DNA of 64,000 nt from Eubacteriaceae bacterium (GTDB taxonomy: Bacteria > Bacillota > Clostridia > Lachnospirales > Lachnospiraceae). The notes beneath the pieces are model-generated. The model did not search any database. It had not been told where the DNA came from and saw nothing but the letters and a program-made list of their open reading frames with translations. Position numbers and translations under genes: made by a program. Below, piece by piece: positions 52,407-61,553 of the stretch. Where the stretch lies: assembly GCA_910574895.1 (NCBI GenBank), contig CAJTDQ010000003.1, positions 124,001 through 188,000 on the forward strand, read 5' to 3'. How positions within the stretch are numbered: the stretch's first letter is position 1; every line of letters starts with the position of its first letter.

Positions 52407-52485
52407 GATTGTCTGATAAAAAATGTCCCTCAGAATAGCAGAGGCGCAGAATGGTACATATTCTTTTGATTCTACGCCTTGCAAG

Positions 52486-52690
52486 AGAGTTCGCTTGCGA
52501 ACTCTTTATTTATTCTATAGGAAAGTTCTCTGAATTTCCTATAGAATAAATACGCTCCGCTAAGGATGCGCAGCTCGCGGAGATGTAGTTATGCTAACGT
52601 AACCGCTCGCGCGCGAAGGGTCGCAAGCGACACTTTATTTATTATAAAATTTAATGTATAATTAAGTAAGATAATAAGCAAGATAATAAG
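52486..52690. other. Hairpin-dense spacer before the Fic gene
   Basis: Several inverted repeats lie close together: AGAGTTCGC with GCGAACTCT (52486-52494/52497-52505, probably a terminator), an 18-bp perfect stem (52507-52524/52535-52552, core TATTCTATAGGAAA), CTCCGC with GCGGAG (about 52555-52582), and GTCGC with GCGAC (about 52620-52630). The GC-rich palindromes stand out from the AT-rich background. After them, TATAAT at 52657-52662 may be the fic -10 box, and an 11-bp sequence AAGATAATAAG is repeated with 12-nt period (52668-52690). It could be remnants of repeat elements or a structured RNA. Confidence 0.55.
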
Positions 52691-52719
52691 TAAGTTATTT
52701 TGATTAGAAGGAGAATAAA

Positions 52720-53712
52720 TTGGATAAATATATACCACCTTTTACAATAACAAATAAGATGCTGTCTTATGTTTCTTCTATATCGGAAAAAATAGGAGAA
52801 ATTAATTTTATGCATGACTTAGAAACAAAGCCACATTTACGTCGGAATAACAAAATAAAGTCAATATACGCATCCTTGAAGATTGAGGCAAATTCATTAA
52901 CACTTGGACAAGTAAGAGATGTAATAAATAATCACCTTGTACTCGGAGAGAAAAGAGAAATACAGGAAGTAAAAAATGCTTATATGGCTTATGAAAAGTT
53001 GTCAGAAATTAATCCATATAGTGTGAAACACTTAAAGGATTATCATGCAATTATGACCAAGTATATTGTTGAGGAATCAGGAACTTTCAGACAAGGAGAT
53101 GAAGGGGTGTTTAGTGGGGATAAATGTATTTTTGTTGCACCACCACCGCGTTTGGTTGCCGGATTGATTAAAGATTTATTTGATTGGATGAAGCGTGAGA
53201 AAGATACGATACATCCTTTAATATTATCGGCAGTATTCCATTATGAATTTGTGTTTATACATCCGTTTTCAGATGGTAATGGAAGAATGGCAAGGCTTTG
53301 GCATACAGCAATATTAGCAAAATGGAAATCTGTTTTTGAATATATTCCAATTGAAAGTCAGATTGAAAAATTTCAGGATGAATATTATGCTACAATTGAT
53401 ATATGCAATAAAGAAGCGAATTCTAACTATTTTATTGAATTTATGTTGGAACAAATAGATAAAATATTAGATGAGGTAATTGGGCAGGTAGAACAAGAAA
53501 ATGAAATGGTATCTGAATATGTAAAGAAAATGCTAAATGTGATGGAGTATGATGTTCCATACACTGCCATTACTATTATGAACAAATTGGGAATAGCCTC
53601 AAAAGAAACATTTAGAAAGAATTACATGAACCCGGCTTTGGATTTAAAACTGGTAGAGATGACAGTTCCGGACAAACCGAGAAGTAGAAATCAAAGATAT
53701 GTTAAAAAATAA
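52720..53712 (+). CDS. Fic domain protein (putative AMP-transferase)
   Basis: This 330-residue protein starts at a TTG behind AGAAGGAG. The Fic core HPFSDGNGRMAR (H181 onward) is complete, so transfer of AMP or another nucleotide part to a target hydroxyl is expected. Before it, the N-terminal helix SLKIEANSLT (52-61) corresponds to the self-inhibitory [S/T]xxxE[G/N] motif with Ala after the Glu. The flap region is GVFSGDKCIFVAPP. The C-terminal part (about 255-330) looks like a winged helix ending in a basic tail. Solitary Fic proteins of this layout regulate themselves or act as a toxin; no separate antitoxin (FicA) gene is visible. Confidence 0.88.
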   Translation: MDKYIPPFTITNKMLSYVSSISEKIGEINFMHDLETKPHLRRNNKIKSIYASLKIEANSLTLGQVRDVINNHLVLGEKREIQEVKNAYMAYEKLSEINPYSVKHLKDYHAIMTKYIVEESGTFRQGDEGVFSGDKCIFVAPPPRLVAGLIKDLFDWMKREKDTIHPLILSAVFHYEFVFIHPFSDGNGRMARLWHTAILAKWKSVFEYIPIESQIEKFQDEYYATIDICNKEANSNYFIEFMLEQIDKILDEVIGQVEQENEMVSEYVKKMLNVMEYDVPYTAITIMNKLGIASKETFRKNYMNPALDLKLVEMTVPDKPRSRNQRYVKK

Positions 53713-53715
53713 TAG

Positions 53716-53755
53716 AGCTCATATTGACGATTATTATAAATAGTCAATATGAGCT
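53716..53755. terminator. Bidirectional terminator between fic and the citrate synthase gene
   Basis: AGCTCATATTGAC (53716-53728) pairs perfectly with GTCAATATGAGCT (53743-53755), followed by TCTTTTCT on the plus strand; the genes on either side converge here. Confidence 0.8.
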
Positions 53756-53761
53756 TCTTTT

Positions 53762-55138
53762 CTATCTTTTGCTCAGTGACACATATTCTGTTTTCTTTGC
53801 CACATTCTTATATGCCGGACGAATAATCTTTCCGGCGTTAATAATCTCTTCCAGACGGTGTGCGCTCCAGCCTGCCATTCTTGCAGCTGCAAAAAGCGGA
53901 GTATATAATTCATCAGGAAGTCCTAACATGGAATAAACAAATCCACTGTAGAAATCCACATTAGCACTGACTCTTTTTTGTCTGTTGTGAGATTTAGAAA
54001 TAATTTCCGGTGCAAGTCTTTCAACATTTTCATAAAGTTTTAACTCATCAGTACGTCCTTTTTCAATCGCCAGTTTTTCTGTAAAGCTTTTTAATAGTCT
54101 GGCTCTTGGGTCGGATATTGCATATACAGCATGACCGATACCATAGATAAGACCGGATTTATCATAAAGGCGTTTGTCTAATATGCCACGCAGGTAACTT
54201 TTAATTTCTTCATCGTCATTCCAGTCATCAATCGTTTCTTTCATATTGTCAAACATATGCTTTACCTTGATATTTGCACCACCATGTTTCGGACCTTTTA
54301 GTGAACCAAGGGAAGCGGCGATAGCAGAATAAGTATCTGTTCCGGAAGAAGATACAACATGGGTTGTGAAAGTAGAATTATTTCCACCACCATGCTCTGC
54401 ATGTAAAACTAAAGCTAAATCTAATATTCTAGCCTCCAGTTCTGTATAAGAACTGTCCGGGCGTAATAATCTTAACATATTTTCTGCTGTAGAAAGTTTA
54501 GGGTCCGGATTAATAATATGTAAGTTGTCGCCGTAGTGGTAATGTCTCATGGCCTGATAACTATATACAGAAATCAAGGGAACTCTGGATATAAGGCTTA
54601 AACTCTGACGAAGAACATTTGGTACAGAAGTATCATCAGGATTGTCGTCCCAGGAATACAGGGATAAAACACTTCTTGCCAACTGATTCATCATATCAGA
54701 ACTCGTTGCCTTCATAATAATGTCTCTTACAAAAGAAGTAGGAAGTGTCCGGTATTCTGCCAAAACATTATTAAAATTTTCTAAACGCTTTTGATTCGGT
54801 AATTCTCCAAAGAGAAGAAGATATGTTACTTCCTCAAAACCAAATCTTTTTTCTTCTATAAATCCTTTTACAATCTCCTCAATGTTAATTCCTCTGTAAA
54901 ATAACTGGCCTTCGCAAGGGACTGTCACACCATCCACAACTTCAAATGAATGAACATCACCAATTTCAGTAAGACCGGTTAAAACACCCTTCCCCCCTTT
55001 TTCGCGAAGTCCGCGTTTTACTTTGTATTCTTCATACAAATCAGGGTCAATACAGGAGTTGGTAATACACCTGTCAGCATACTTATTGATTTGTGGCATA
55101 AGTTTTGCCTCGTCAAATTCTCTGTTGATATTTATCAT
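53762..55138 (-). CDS. gltA: Citrate synthase
   Basis: This 458-residue enzyme condenses acetyl-CoA and oxaloacetate to citrate. Catalytic regions are recognisable: LHAEHGGGNNS with its histidine, GSLKGPKHGGAN with the second histidine, and GIGHAVYAISDPRA near the aspartate loop and oxaloacetate-binding arginines. An N-terminal extension of about 50 residues precedes the core, as in many Clostridial forms. The start at 55138 follows AGGAGGAGGA on the minus strand. With the malic enzyme this suggests a partial, biosynthetic citric acid pathway; no aconitase or isocitrate dehydrogenase gene is adjacent. Confidence 0.93.
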   Translation of the reverse strand: MININREFDEAKLMPQINKYADRCITNSCIDPDLYEEYKVKRGLREKGGKGVLTGLTEIGDVHSFEVVDGVTVPCEGQLFYRGINIEEIVKGFIEEKRFGFEEVTYLLLFGELPNQKRLENFNNVLAEYRTLPTSFVRDIIMKATSSDMMNQLARSVLSLYSWDDNPDDTSVPNVLRQSLSLISRVPLISVYSYQAMRHYHYGDNLHIINPDPKLSTAENMLRLLRPDSSYTELEARILDLALVLHAEHGGGNNSTFTTHVVSSSGTDTYSAIAASLGSLKGPKHGGANIKVKHMFDNMKETIDDWNDDEEIKSYLRGILDKRLYDKSGLIYGIGHAVYAISDPRARLLKSFTEKLAIEKGRTDELKLYENVERLAPEIISKSHNRQKRVSANVDFYSGFVYSMLGLPDELYTPLFAAARMAGWSAHRLEEIINAGKIIRPAYKNVAKKTEYVSLSKR

Positions 55139-55166
55139 ATAAATCCTCCTCCTTTATTTTATTTTG

Positions 55167-55223
55167 GTGTTTAAAAACACGCTCGAAGATGTTTATTCTA
55201 CCATAAAATTGCATTTTTCTCAA
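55167..55223 (-). promoter_or_regulatory. Promoter and possible operator of the citrate synthase gene
   Basis: On the minus strand TTGAGA (55218-55223), a 17-nt spacer and TAGAAT (55195-55200) form a promoter. The leader contains a 14-bp perfect palindrome GTGTTTAAAAACAC (55167-55180) between the transcription start and ribosome site, which could be an operator. The regulator is unknown. Confidence 0.6.
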
Positions 55224-55361
55224 ATCCGGACACCATTACTCAAAAAAAGCAGGGAGAAAATTGTAGATATGATACAAATCGGCAGCTTTTTGTGATAGAA
55301 TAAAATAGAGTATGTATATTTGTATATAATAATATATTTTTTTAGATAAAGAGGCAGAACA

Positions 55362-56678
55362 ATGGATATTTTTGACTATGCAAGAAATATAAATAGTGAG
55401 AAAGAATCCCCTCTGGCAAGCAGACTCAGACCAAAGACGTTAGAGCAGGTAGTCGGTCAGGAACATATTATCGGCAAGGGGAAACTTTTATATAGAGCAA
55501 TTAAGGCTGATAAAATCAGCTCTGTTATTTTTTATGGGCCACCCGGTACCGGAAAGACAACACTGGCAAAGGTAATTGCGAATACTACCAGTGCAGAGTT
55601 TATGCAGTTAAATGCTACCGTGGCAGGGAAGAAGGACATGGAAGGTGTAGTAGAGAAGGCAAAGCAGACCATGGCGATGAATGGAAGGAAAACGATTCTT
55701 TTTGTAGACGAGATACATCGATTTAATAAAGGTCAGCAGGACTATCTGCTGCCATTTGTGGAAGATGGGACAGTTATTTTAATTGGAGCGACAACAGAAA
55801 ATCCATATTTCGAGGTGAACACAGCTCTGATTTCGAGGTCGATTGTTTTTGAACTACAGCCATTAACGGAAGAGAATATAAAAACACTGATACATCGTGC
55901 TGTAGAAGACAAAGAAAATGGAATGGGCATTTACAATGCAGTAATTGATGAAGAGGCAGTAGAGTTTTTGGCGGGATTATCCAATGGAGATGCAAGAACG
56001 GCACTGAATGCAGTAGAATTAGGCGTTCTTACTACAGAGCCTAAGTCAGATGGAAAGATACATATTACTTTAGAGGTGGCAGAGCAGTGTATCCAGAAGA
56101 GAGCACTGCGTTATGATAAGGGTGGAGATAATCATTATGATACCATATCTGCTTTTATTAAAAGTATGCGGGGGTCTGACCCGGATGCGGCAGTTTACTA
56201 TTTAGCGAAGATGTTGTATGCAGGAGAGAGCGTAGATTTTATCGCAAGGAGAATTTTGATTTGTGCTGCGGAAGATGTTGGAATGGCAAATCCTCAGGCT
56301 TTAGTAGTGGCATCAGCTGCGGCAGATGCTGTACATAAAATAGGTATGCCGGAGTCACAATTGATTTTGTCGGAGGCAGTTATTTATGTGGCAACTTCTC
56401 CGAAGAGTAACGCAGCCTGCAACGCAATATTCAGTGCGATGGAGACGGTGAAGAATACAGTTACCGCAAAAGTTCCGGTACATTTGATGGATTCTCATTA
56501 TAAGGGGGCGTCAAAACTGGGGCATGGAATTGGATATCAATATCCACATAATTATCCAAATCATTATGTGAAACAGCAGTATCTGCCGGATGGACTGGAA
56601 GATAAAAAATTCTATGAACCGGGTGACTTAGGATATGAGAAAGAAATAAAGGAATATATGTCGAGGTATTTTAATTGA
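55362..56678 (+). CDS. rarA: Replication-associated recombination protein A (MgsA/RarA AAA+ ATPase)
   Basis: This 438-residue AAA+ ATPase acts at stalled replication forks. The N-terminus SPLASRLRPKTLEQVVGQEH is typical. Walker A is GPPGTGKTT (about 59-67), Walker B LFVDEIHRF, sensor 1 GATTENP. The C-terminal tetramerisation part contains KSMRGSDPDAAVYYLAKML and HLMDSHYKGASKLGHG. Full length. Its stop codon overlaps the TTG start of the DUF5717 gene by 4 nt, so the following module may be co-translated with it. Confidence 0.95.
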   Translation: MDIFDYARNINSEKESPLASRLRPKTLEQVVGQEHIIGKGKLLYRAIKADKISSVIFYGPPGTGKTTLAKVIANTTSAEFMQLNATVAGKKDMEGVVEKAKQTMAMNGRKTILFVDEIHRFNKGQQDYLLPFVEDGTVILIGATTENPYFEVNTALISRSIVFELQPLTEENIKTLIHRAVEDKENGMGIYNAVIDEEAVEFLAGLSNGDARTALNAVELGVLTTEPKSDGKIHITLEVAEQCIQKRALRYDKGGDNHYDTISAFIKSMRGSDPDAAVYYLAKMLYAGESVDFIARRILICAAEDVGMANPQALVVASAAADAVHKIGMPESQLILSEAVIYVATSPKSNAACNAIFSAMETVKNTVTAKVPVHLMDSHYKGASKLGHGIGYQYPHNYPNHYVKQQYLPDGLEDKKFYEPGDLGYEKEIKEYMSRYFN

Positions 56679-59600
56679 AAGCAATAATCGAAAAACTGGC
56701 ATCAGGAAATGCTGTCTATGAGACGCCGGATGCACAAATATCTGAGAATAAAATAGCGGTGGAACTCGAGACCGGAGATACGGAAGAGGGTGAAATCAGT
56801 ATCAAAGGAAAAAACGGAATGGCAGTAAAAGGAATTGTGTATTCTACAGACAGTCATTTATCTTTTGAGTACAATCAATTTAATGGAGTGAGTAATAAGG
56901 TTCATTATATTGCAGATGGAAGGAATCTGATTCCGGGGCAGATATGCAGTGGGACGATCAGTGTCGTAACTACGGCAGGTGATTATGCGATTCCTTTTTC
57001 CATAACAGTGAAACAAAAGGAAATTGATACATCTATCGGAAAAATTACGAATCTGGAACAGTTTGTAAATTTAGTTCAAAAAAGTTATGATGAAGCATTG
57101 ATTTTATTTATCTCAAAGGATTTTGTTGAGTTTTTCTTAAAGAATGACAATCATGCCATTGCGTTATATAAGCAGGTAATGAGAAACTCTAACAGAAATA
57201 TCGCATTAGAAGAGTTTCTGGTTGGTATGGGATTAAAAGAACGTGTAAAAATCAGTATAAAGAATAAAATTAAAGAATATACGGATTTGACAGAAAACTA
57301 TGGAGATATTCTGCAGATTGCAAGAAGCAGCTGGGGATATGTGGATATTGATGTAGAAGTAGCTGGGGAGTTTTTCTATAACTGTAAGGAGAAAATATCC
57401 GGAGAGCAGTTTAATGGAAAGATAGCCGAATATCAGTATTTTATCAATGCGCTGAAATTGCATGGCGGCAGTAATCCGGGAAGAATTATATTCAGGACTG
57501 CGAATGAGACGGTGACTTTTGATGTCGTTGTCGTAAATCCAAAAAATCAGATAGATGATTATATCAGATGTAAGAAAAGTGATTTATATTTAGTAAAAAA
57601 TTATTTGAAATTCAGAACCGGAAAAATAGACGGAAAGCGGTGGATGAATGAAACAATAAATATCGCTGAGCAGAGACTGATGAAAAATAAGTGTGATGTA
57701 ACAGGTCTTTTAGCAAAAGCACAGGTTTCTGTTTTGAATGGAAACGAGGAGCAGGCAGGAGAATATCTGAGACGGGTGGCAGCAGAAGTATCCGTCAATA
57801 CATCCAGAAATATTATTGCATACTGCTATTATTTGTATATTAAGGCATTGTATAGAAATGAAAACAGCTATACAGAGCAGGTGAAAAAGGAAATAGAAGA
57901 GTATTACGAAGGTGGTCATGACAGGTGGCAGTTATTATGGCTTTTATTCCAGATGGACGACAGATATGATGAAAATCCAAGTTTAAAATATACATTAATT
58001 AAAAGGATGTTCAGCAAAGGGTGTAAAAGTCCGATTATGTATTTTGAGGCGGCAAATGTTTTAAACCAGCAGCCGGAACTTTTGCGTGTAGTAAACAGAT
58101 TTGAATTGCAGGTTTTAAATTTTGCCGGCAGATATCATATGATTGGAGACGAACTGGCAAAGCAGGCGGCAGATGTTATTATTGACGAGAGAGAGTTTGA
58201 TGTAAAATATATTAATATTCTCAGTAGGATATATGATGACACGAAGAGCGATGATGTCTTAGCGTGTATTTGCAGTGCTGTAATTAACAGTAATAAGAAC
58301 TGTGATGATTACGCTGTATGGCTTAGAAAAGGTGTTGAGAGAGAGTTAAAAATTACAAACCTTTATGAATATTATATTTATTCTATAGATACCGGTAGTT
58401 ATGCTCCGTTAGATAAGGCGGCATACAAATATTTTTCTTATGGAACAGATACTCTGATGTATAACAAGGATTATTTCTATGCGAATATGATTGAAAATAT
58501 AAGCATGCAGGATGAGTTATATGCTAAGTATCACAGTGGTTTGGAAAAGTATGTTACGGAGCAGTTATTGCAGGGAAATAATAATATTCATCTGAGTAAA
58601 ATTTATTCCCATGTATTAACGGACAGTTTTCTTGAAGGAGAACTCTCAAGATATATGCCGGAGATTCTGCACACTTATCGCATTACCGTAAATAATGAGA
58701 ATGTAAATAGTGTCATTGTGTCTCACAAAGAGGTAGATATCATTCAGTCTGTTCCGTTTATTAACAGGGAAGCATATATCAATTTGTATACGGCAGAACC
58801 GATTATTGTTTTTATGGATAGACAGGGAAGAATACTGGCTGATATCAGATATGAACTGGAGAAGATGGAGGTCCGTGCAAATATAACGAATGAGGGAAGC
58901 AATCTCATGACGAAGTTAATGCAGTTAGAAAGTGTGATGGAAGCACCGGCGGATTATCCCGGAAAAGCAGTGCAGTTAAAAGAAATTGCAGAGTCTGATA
59001 AATTGACAGAACAATTCAGATGGAGTTTGAAAGAATTTATTGTAAGTTACTACTATAAAGGTTTTGACCAGGGAGATATGGATAGTTTTATTCTACAGTT
59101 GGATATGGAAGAACTTTCCATGCAGTCAAGAGTGAAAGTGATTGAGATTTTAATACAAAAAAATCTTTTGGATACTGTTTATCCATATATAGAAAAATAT
59201 GGATATGGAAATATCAGACGTCAGCTGTTGGAAAAAATCTGTTTGTATTATGTTGATTTGGAAGAATATCAGGATAATGAAATCGTCACAGAGATGTGTG
59301 CAGAAATTTTTAGAAATGGCTGTAGAGAGGACAAGGTGTTATTATACCTTGGAAAGTATTATGGCACAGGAACATTGGAATTGTATCAACTGTATCTCGC
59401 AATGAAGGCAAAGGAGCTGGAAGATAATACATTGCCGGAAAGATTATTAGTGCAATACGTATTTGAAGGAAATACTGAGGATAAGATTTATGATATTTAT
59501 GAGTCTTATCTGAAAGGGTCTACGGCAACTGTGATTCGTAAGGGATTTTATACATATGTAACATATAATTATTTTATAAAAAAAGTCCAGTGTCCAAATA

Positions 59601-60211
59601 TTATCTGGGAGATATTAGAACAGGAATACGATAATGGACTGGCCACACCACTTATCTGTAAGATTGCATTTGTCGAGGAACTATCAAAGAGAGAAGAGTT
59701 GACAGAGAGACAGATAAAGATATGTGACGTGCTTATTGACGGGCTGGTAAAAGAGGGCATTATTTTCGAATTTTATAAGAAATTTAACAAGTGGTTTAAA
59801 ATTCCGTTTGATTTGGTAGACAAAACAATTATTGATTATAGAACCAATCCAAAGCACAGGGTGAATATTACATACAGAATACAAAATTCTTTTGGGAAGA
59901 GTAAAGAAATAACAGAAGAAATGAAAAGTATTTATCAGGGAATATTTACAAAGAATATTATTATGTTCTATGGCGAGAAGATTGATTACAGTATTACAGA
60001 ATATTCTGATGAGTTCCCATATGGAAAGGTCGTAGATAATTCTTCTATCCGGATTACAGAAAAGAATACATACAATGATGAAAGCCGGTTTGGAATGATT
60101 AACGGTATGATGATTTGTAAAGATGTAGGACGAGATGATGCGGCCAGAGAGATGATGCAGTCTTATGAATTGTATAAAGATGCAGGACGTAAGGTGTTTA
60201 AATTACTTTAG
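56675..60211 (+). CDS. DUF5717 family protein: Ig-like domains plus helical repeats
   Basis: This large (1,178-residue) protein has no signal peptide or membrane segment and is therefore probably cytoplasmic. I recognise it as a DUF5717-type protein, a Lachnospiraceae family without known function. Residues about 1-115 and about 213-295 look like two related Ig/BACON-like beta domains; both end with a strand pattern of the form L.GG/GQ...G.I...T followed by alternating hydrophobics. The rest (about 300-1178) is almost all helical with many Tyr, Glu and Leu and resembles degenerate TPR or solenoid repeats. The start TTG lies within the rarA stop. The DUF5716 and TPR genes follow, forming a likely protein-protein scaffold complex. 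Confidence 0.75.
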   Translation: MKAIIEKLASGNAVYETPDAQISENKIAVELETGDTEEGEISIKGKNGMAVKGIVYSTDSHLSFEYNQFNGVSNKVHYIADGRNLIPGQICSGTISVVTTAGDYAIPFSITVKQKEIDTSIGKITNLEQFVNLVQKSYDEALILFISKDFVEFFLKNDNHAIALYKQVMRNSNRNIALEEFLVGMGLKERVKISIKNKIKEYTDLTENYGDILQIARSSWGYVDIDVEVAGEFFYNCKEKISGEQFNGKIAEYQYFINALKLHGGSNPGRIIFRTANETVTFDVVVVNPKNQIDDYIRCKKSDLYLVKNYLKFRTGKIDGKRWMNETINIAEQRLMKNKCDVTGLLAKAQVSVLNGNEEQAGEYLRRVAAEVSVNTSRNIIAYCYYLYIKALYRNENSYTEQVKKEIEEYYEGGHDRWQLLWLLFQMDDRYDENPSLKYTLIKRMFSKGCKSPIMYFEAANVLNQQPELLRVVNRFELQVLNFAGRYHMIGDELAKQAADVIIDEREFDVKYINILSRIYDDTKSDDVLACICSAVINSNKNCDDYAVWLRKGVERELKITNLYEYYIYSIDTGSYAPLDKAAYKYFSYGTDTLMYNKDYFYANMIENISMQDELYAKYHSGLEKYVTEQLLQGNNNIHLSKIYSHVLTDSFLEGELSRYMPEILHTYRITVNNENVNSVIVSHKEVDIIQSVPFINREAYINLYTAEPIIVFMDRQGRILADIRYELEKMEVRANITNEGSNLMTKLMQLESVMEAPADYPGKAVQLKEIAESDKLTEQFRWSLKEFIVSYYYKGFDQGDMDSFILQLDMEELSMQSRVKVIEILIQKNLLDTVYPYIEKYGYGNIRRQLLEKICLYYVDLEEYQDNEIVTEMCAEIFRNGCREDKVLLYLGKYYGTGTLELYQLYLAMKAKELEDNTLPERLLVQYVFEGNTEDKIYDIYESYLKGSTATVIRKGFYTYVTYNYFIKKVQCPNIIWEILEQEYDNGLATPLICKIAFVEELSKREELTERQIKICDVLIDGLVKEGIIFEFYKKFNKWFKIPFDLVDKTIIDYRTNPKHRVNITYRIQNSFGKSKEITEEMKSIYQGIFTKNIIMFYGEKIDYSITEYSDEFPYGKVVDNSSIRITEKNTYNDESRFGMINGMMICKDVGRDDAAREMMQSYELYKDAGRKVFKLL

Positions 60212-60243
60212 GAGAACACTGATTTTAAAAGGAGGGAAAAACA

Positions 60244-61479
60244 TTGGCGAAAGAGATGATACTTGGAATTGATTTTTCCAGAGATTATGCACAGTTAGCA
60301 TATATTGACAATAAAGGTAATCCACAGTCTATCAGCATGGGAACTGCGGACAATTATCTGATACCGGCAGTGGTCTGCTATAACAGTGATTTAAATGAAT
60401 GGTCAGCAGGGGATGAAGCGGTCAATAAAAAGCGGCTTGCGAACAGCAAAGTATATAGGGATTTACCATTTTTGTTTCAGCAGGATATCGACAAGGAAGA
60501 ACTTCATCAGGTAATGATTGTATTCTTTTCTTATTTGCTGAAACTGGCAATTAATGAGGGAAATGGCAGATTAATAAAAAATATATTAGTTACAGTTGAA
60601 GAAATCAATCCTGCGATATTGAAGGGAATAACAGAAGTTTTAGCAGGACTTGGCTATGGCGATGAGGAAGTGAAAATTATCAGCCATTCTGAGAGTTTTG
60701 TATATTATAGTCTGAATCAGAACAAGGATATCTGGATTAATAAAGTGTTGTTTTTAGAGTTGAACAGACATCAGTTTATATGTAGGCGCCTTGAAGTAAT
60801 AAAAGGAAAAGAACCACATGTGGCAGACGTTGCAGTGGAGGATTTAAGCCAGATGCTTAATTTGGAGATGGTGGAAAAAGATGCAGGGGCATCAGATGAA
60901 ATTCTTGCAGGCTATTTGGAGGAATTTTTAAAAGAGCACGTTGTATCAGGAGTGTACCTGTCCGGAGAAGGCTTTTACAAAGACGGATGGCAGAAAACAT
61001 TACAGCTGATATGTAGAAACAGGCGTGTTTTTAAAGGAAATAACCTGATTGTAAAAGGAGCAGCTTACGGAGCGAAGGAGACTTTTTTACCTTCTATGCT
61101 GGATAAATATTTAATTTCATGTAAAGGAAGAACCAGAGTAAAGATTACGATGGCTTTAGAGTACAAAGGAAAGGACAGTAATATTATCCTTTCTAATATT
61201 GGAGACTACTGGTATAATGCCCGTTCGACAATTGAGTGTATTATGGAAAAGCCAACGCAGGCAGTCTTTGAAATACAGGATTTGATTACACATACCAATG
61301 AGACTTTTAAAATGGATTTAAGAGAATTTCCAAAGAGAGAACCAAACACTACACGTATTCAGGTGGATTTTAAATATATAGATGAAAATAAATTTGAAAT
61401 AAAAATCAGTGATTTAGGTTTTGGCGAGTTTTTTAAAAGTTCGGGAATGATACTGACTAGGGAAATTACATTACAGTAA
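60244..61479 (+). CDS. DUF5716 family Hsp70/actin-fold-like protein
   Basis: This 411-residue protein starts at a TTG behind AAGGAGGG. ILGIDFSRDYAQLAYID resembles the phosphate-1 strand-turn-strand of Hsp70, but the GTTNS loop is missing. Where DxGGGT should be, the sequence is LFLELNRHQF, so the phosphate-2 motif is lost. SGVYLSGEGFYKDG and VKGAAYGA match the adenosine region and the GAA stretch. The C-terminal part is beta-rich and ends KISDLGFGEFFKSSG, the DUF5716 signature as I recall it. It may be a nucleotide-independent Hsp70-like partner of the DUF5717 protein encoded 32 bp upstream. Confidence 0.75.
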   Translation: MAKEMILGIDFSRDYAQLAYIDNKGNPQSISMGTADNYLIPAVVCYNSDLNEWSAGDEAVNKKRLANSKVYRDLPFLFQQDIDKEELHQVMIVFFSYLLKLAINEGNGRLIKNILVTVEEINPAILKGITEVLAGLGYGDEEVKIISHSESFVYYSLNQNKDIWINKVLFLELNRHQFICRRLEVIKGKEPHVADVAVEDLSQMLNLEMVEKDAGASDEILAGYLEEFLKEHVVSGVYLSGEGFYKDGWQKTLQLICRNRRVFKGNNLIVKGAAYGAKETFLPSMLDKYLISCKGRTRVKITMALEYKGKDSNIILSNIGDYWYNARSTIECIMEKPTQAVFEIQDLITHTNETFKMDLREFPKREPNTTRIQVDFKYIDENKFEIKISDLGFGEFFKSSGMILTREITLQ

Positions 61480-61553
61480 AAAAGAGAGAATAAAAAGAGA
61501 CAGTGTGTTCTCGTGACAATTTGTTTATCAGAAAACGGCAGAATGGAGATATT

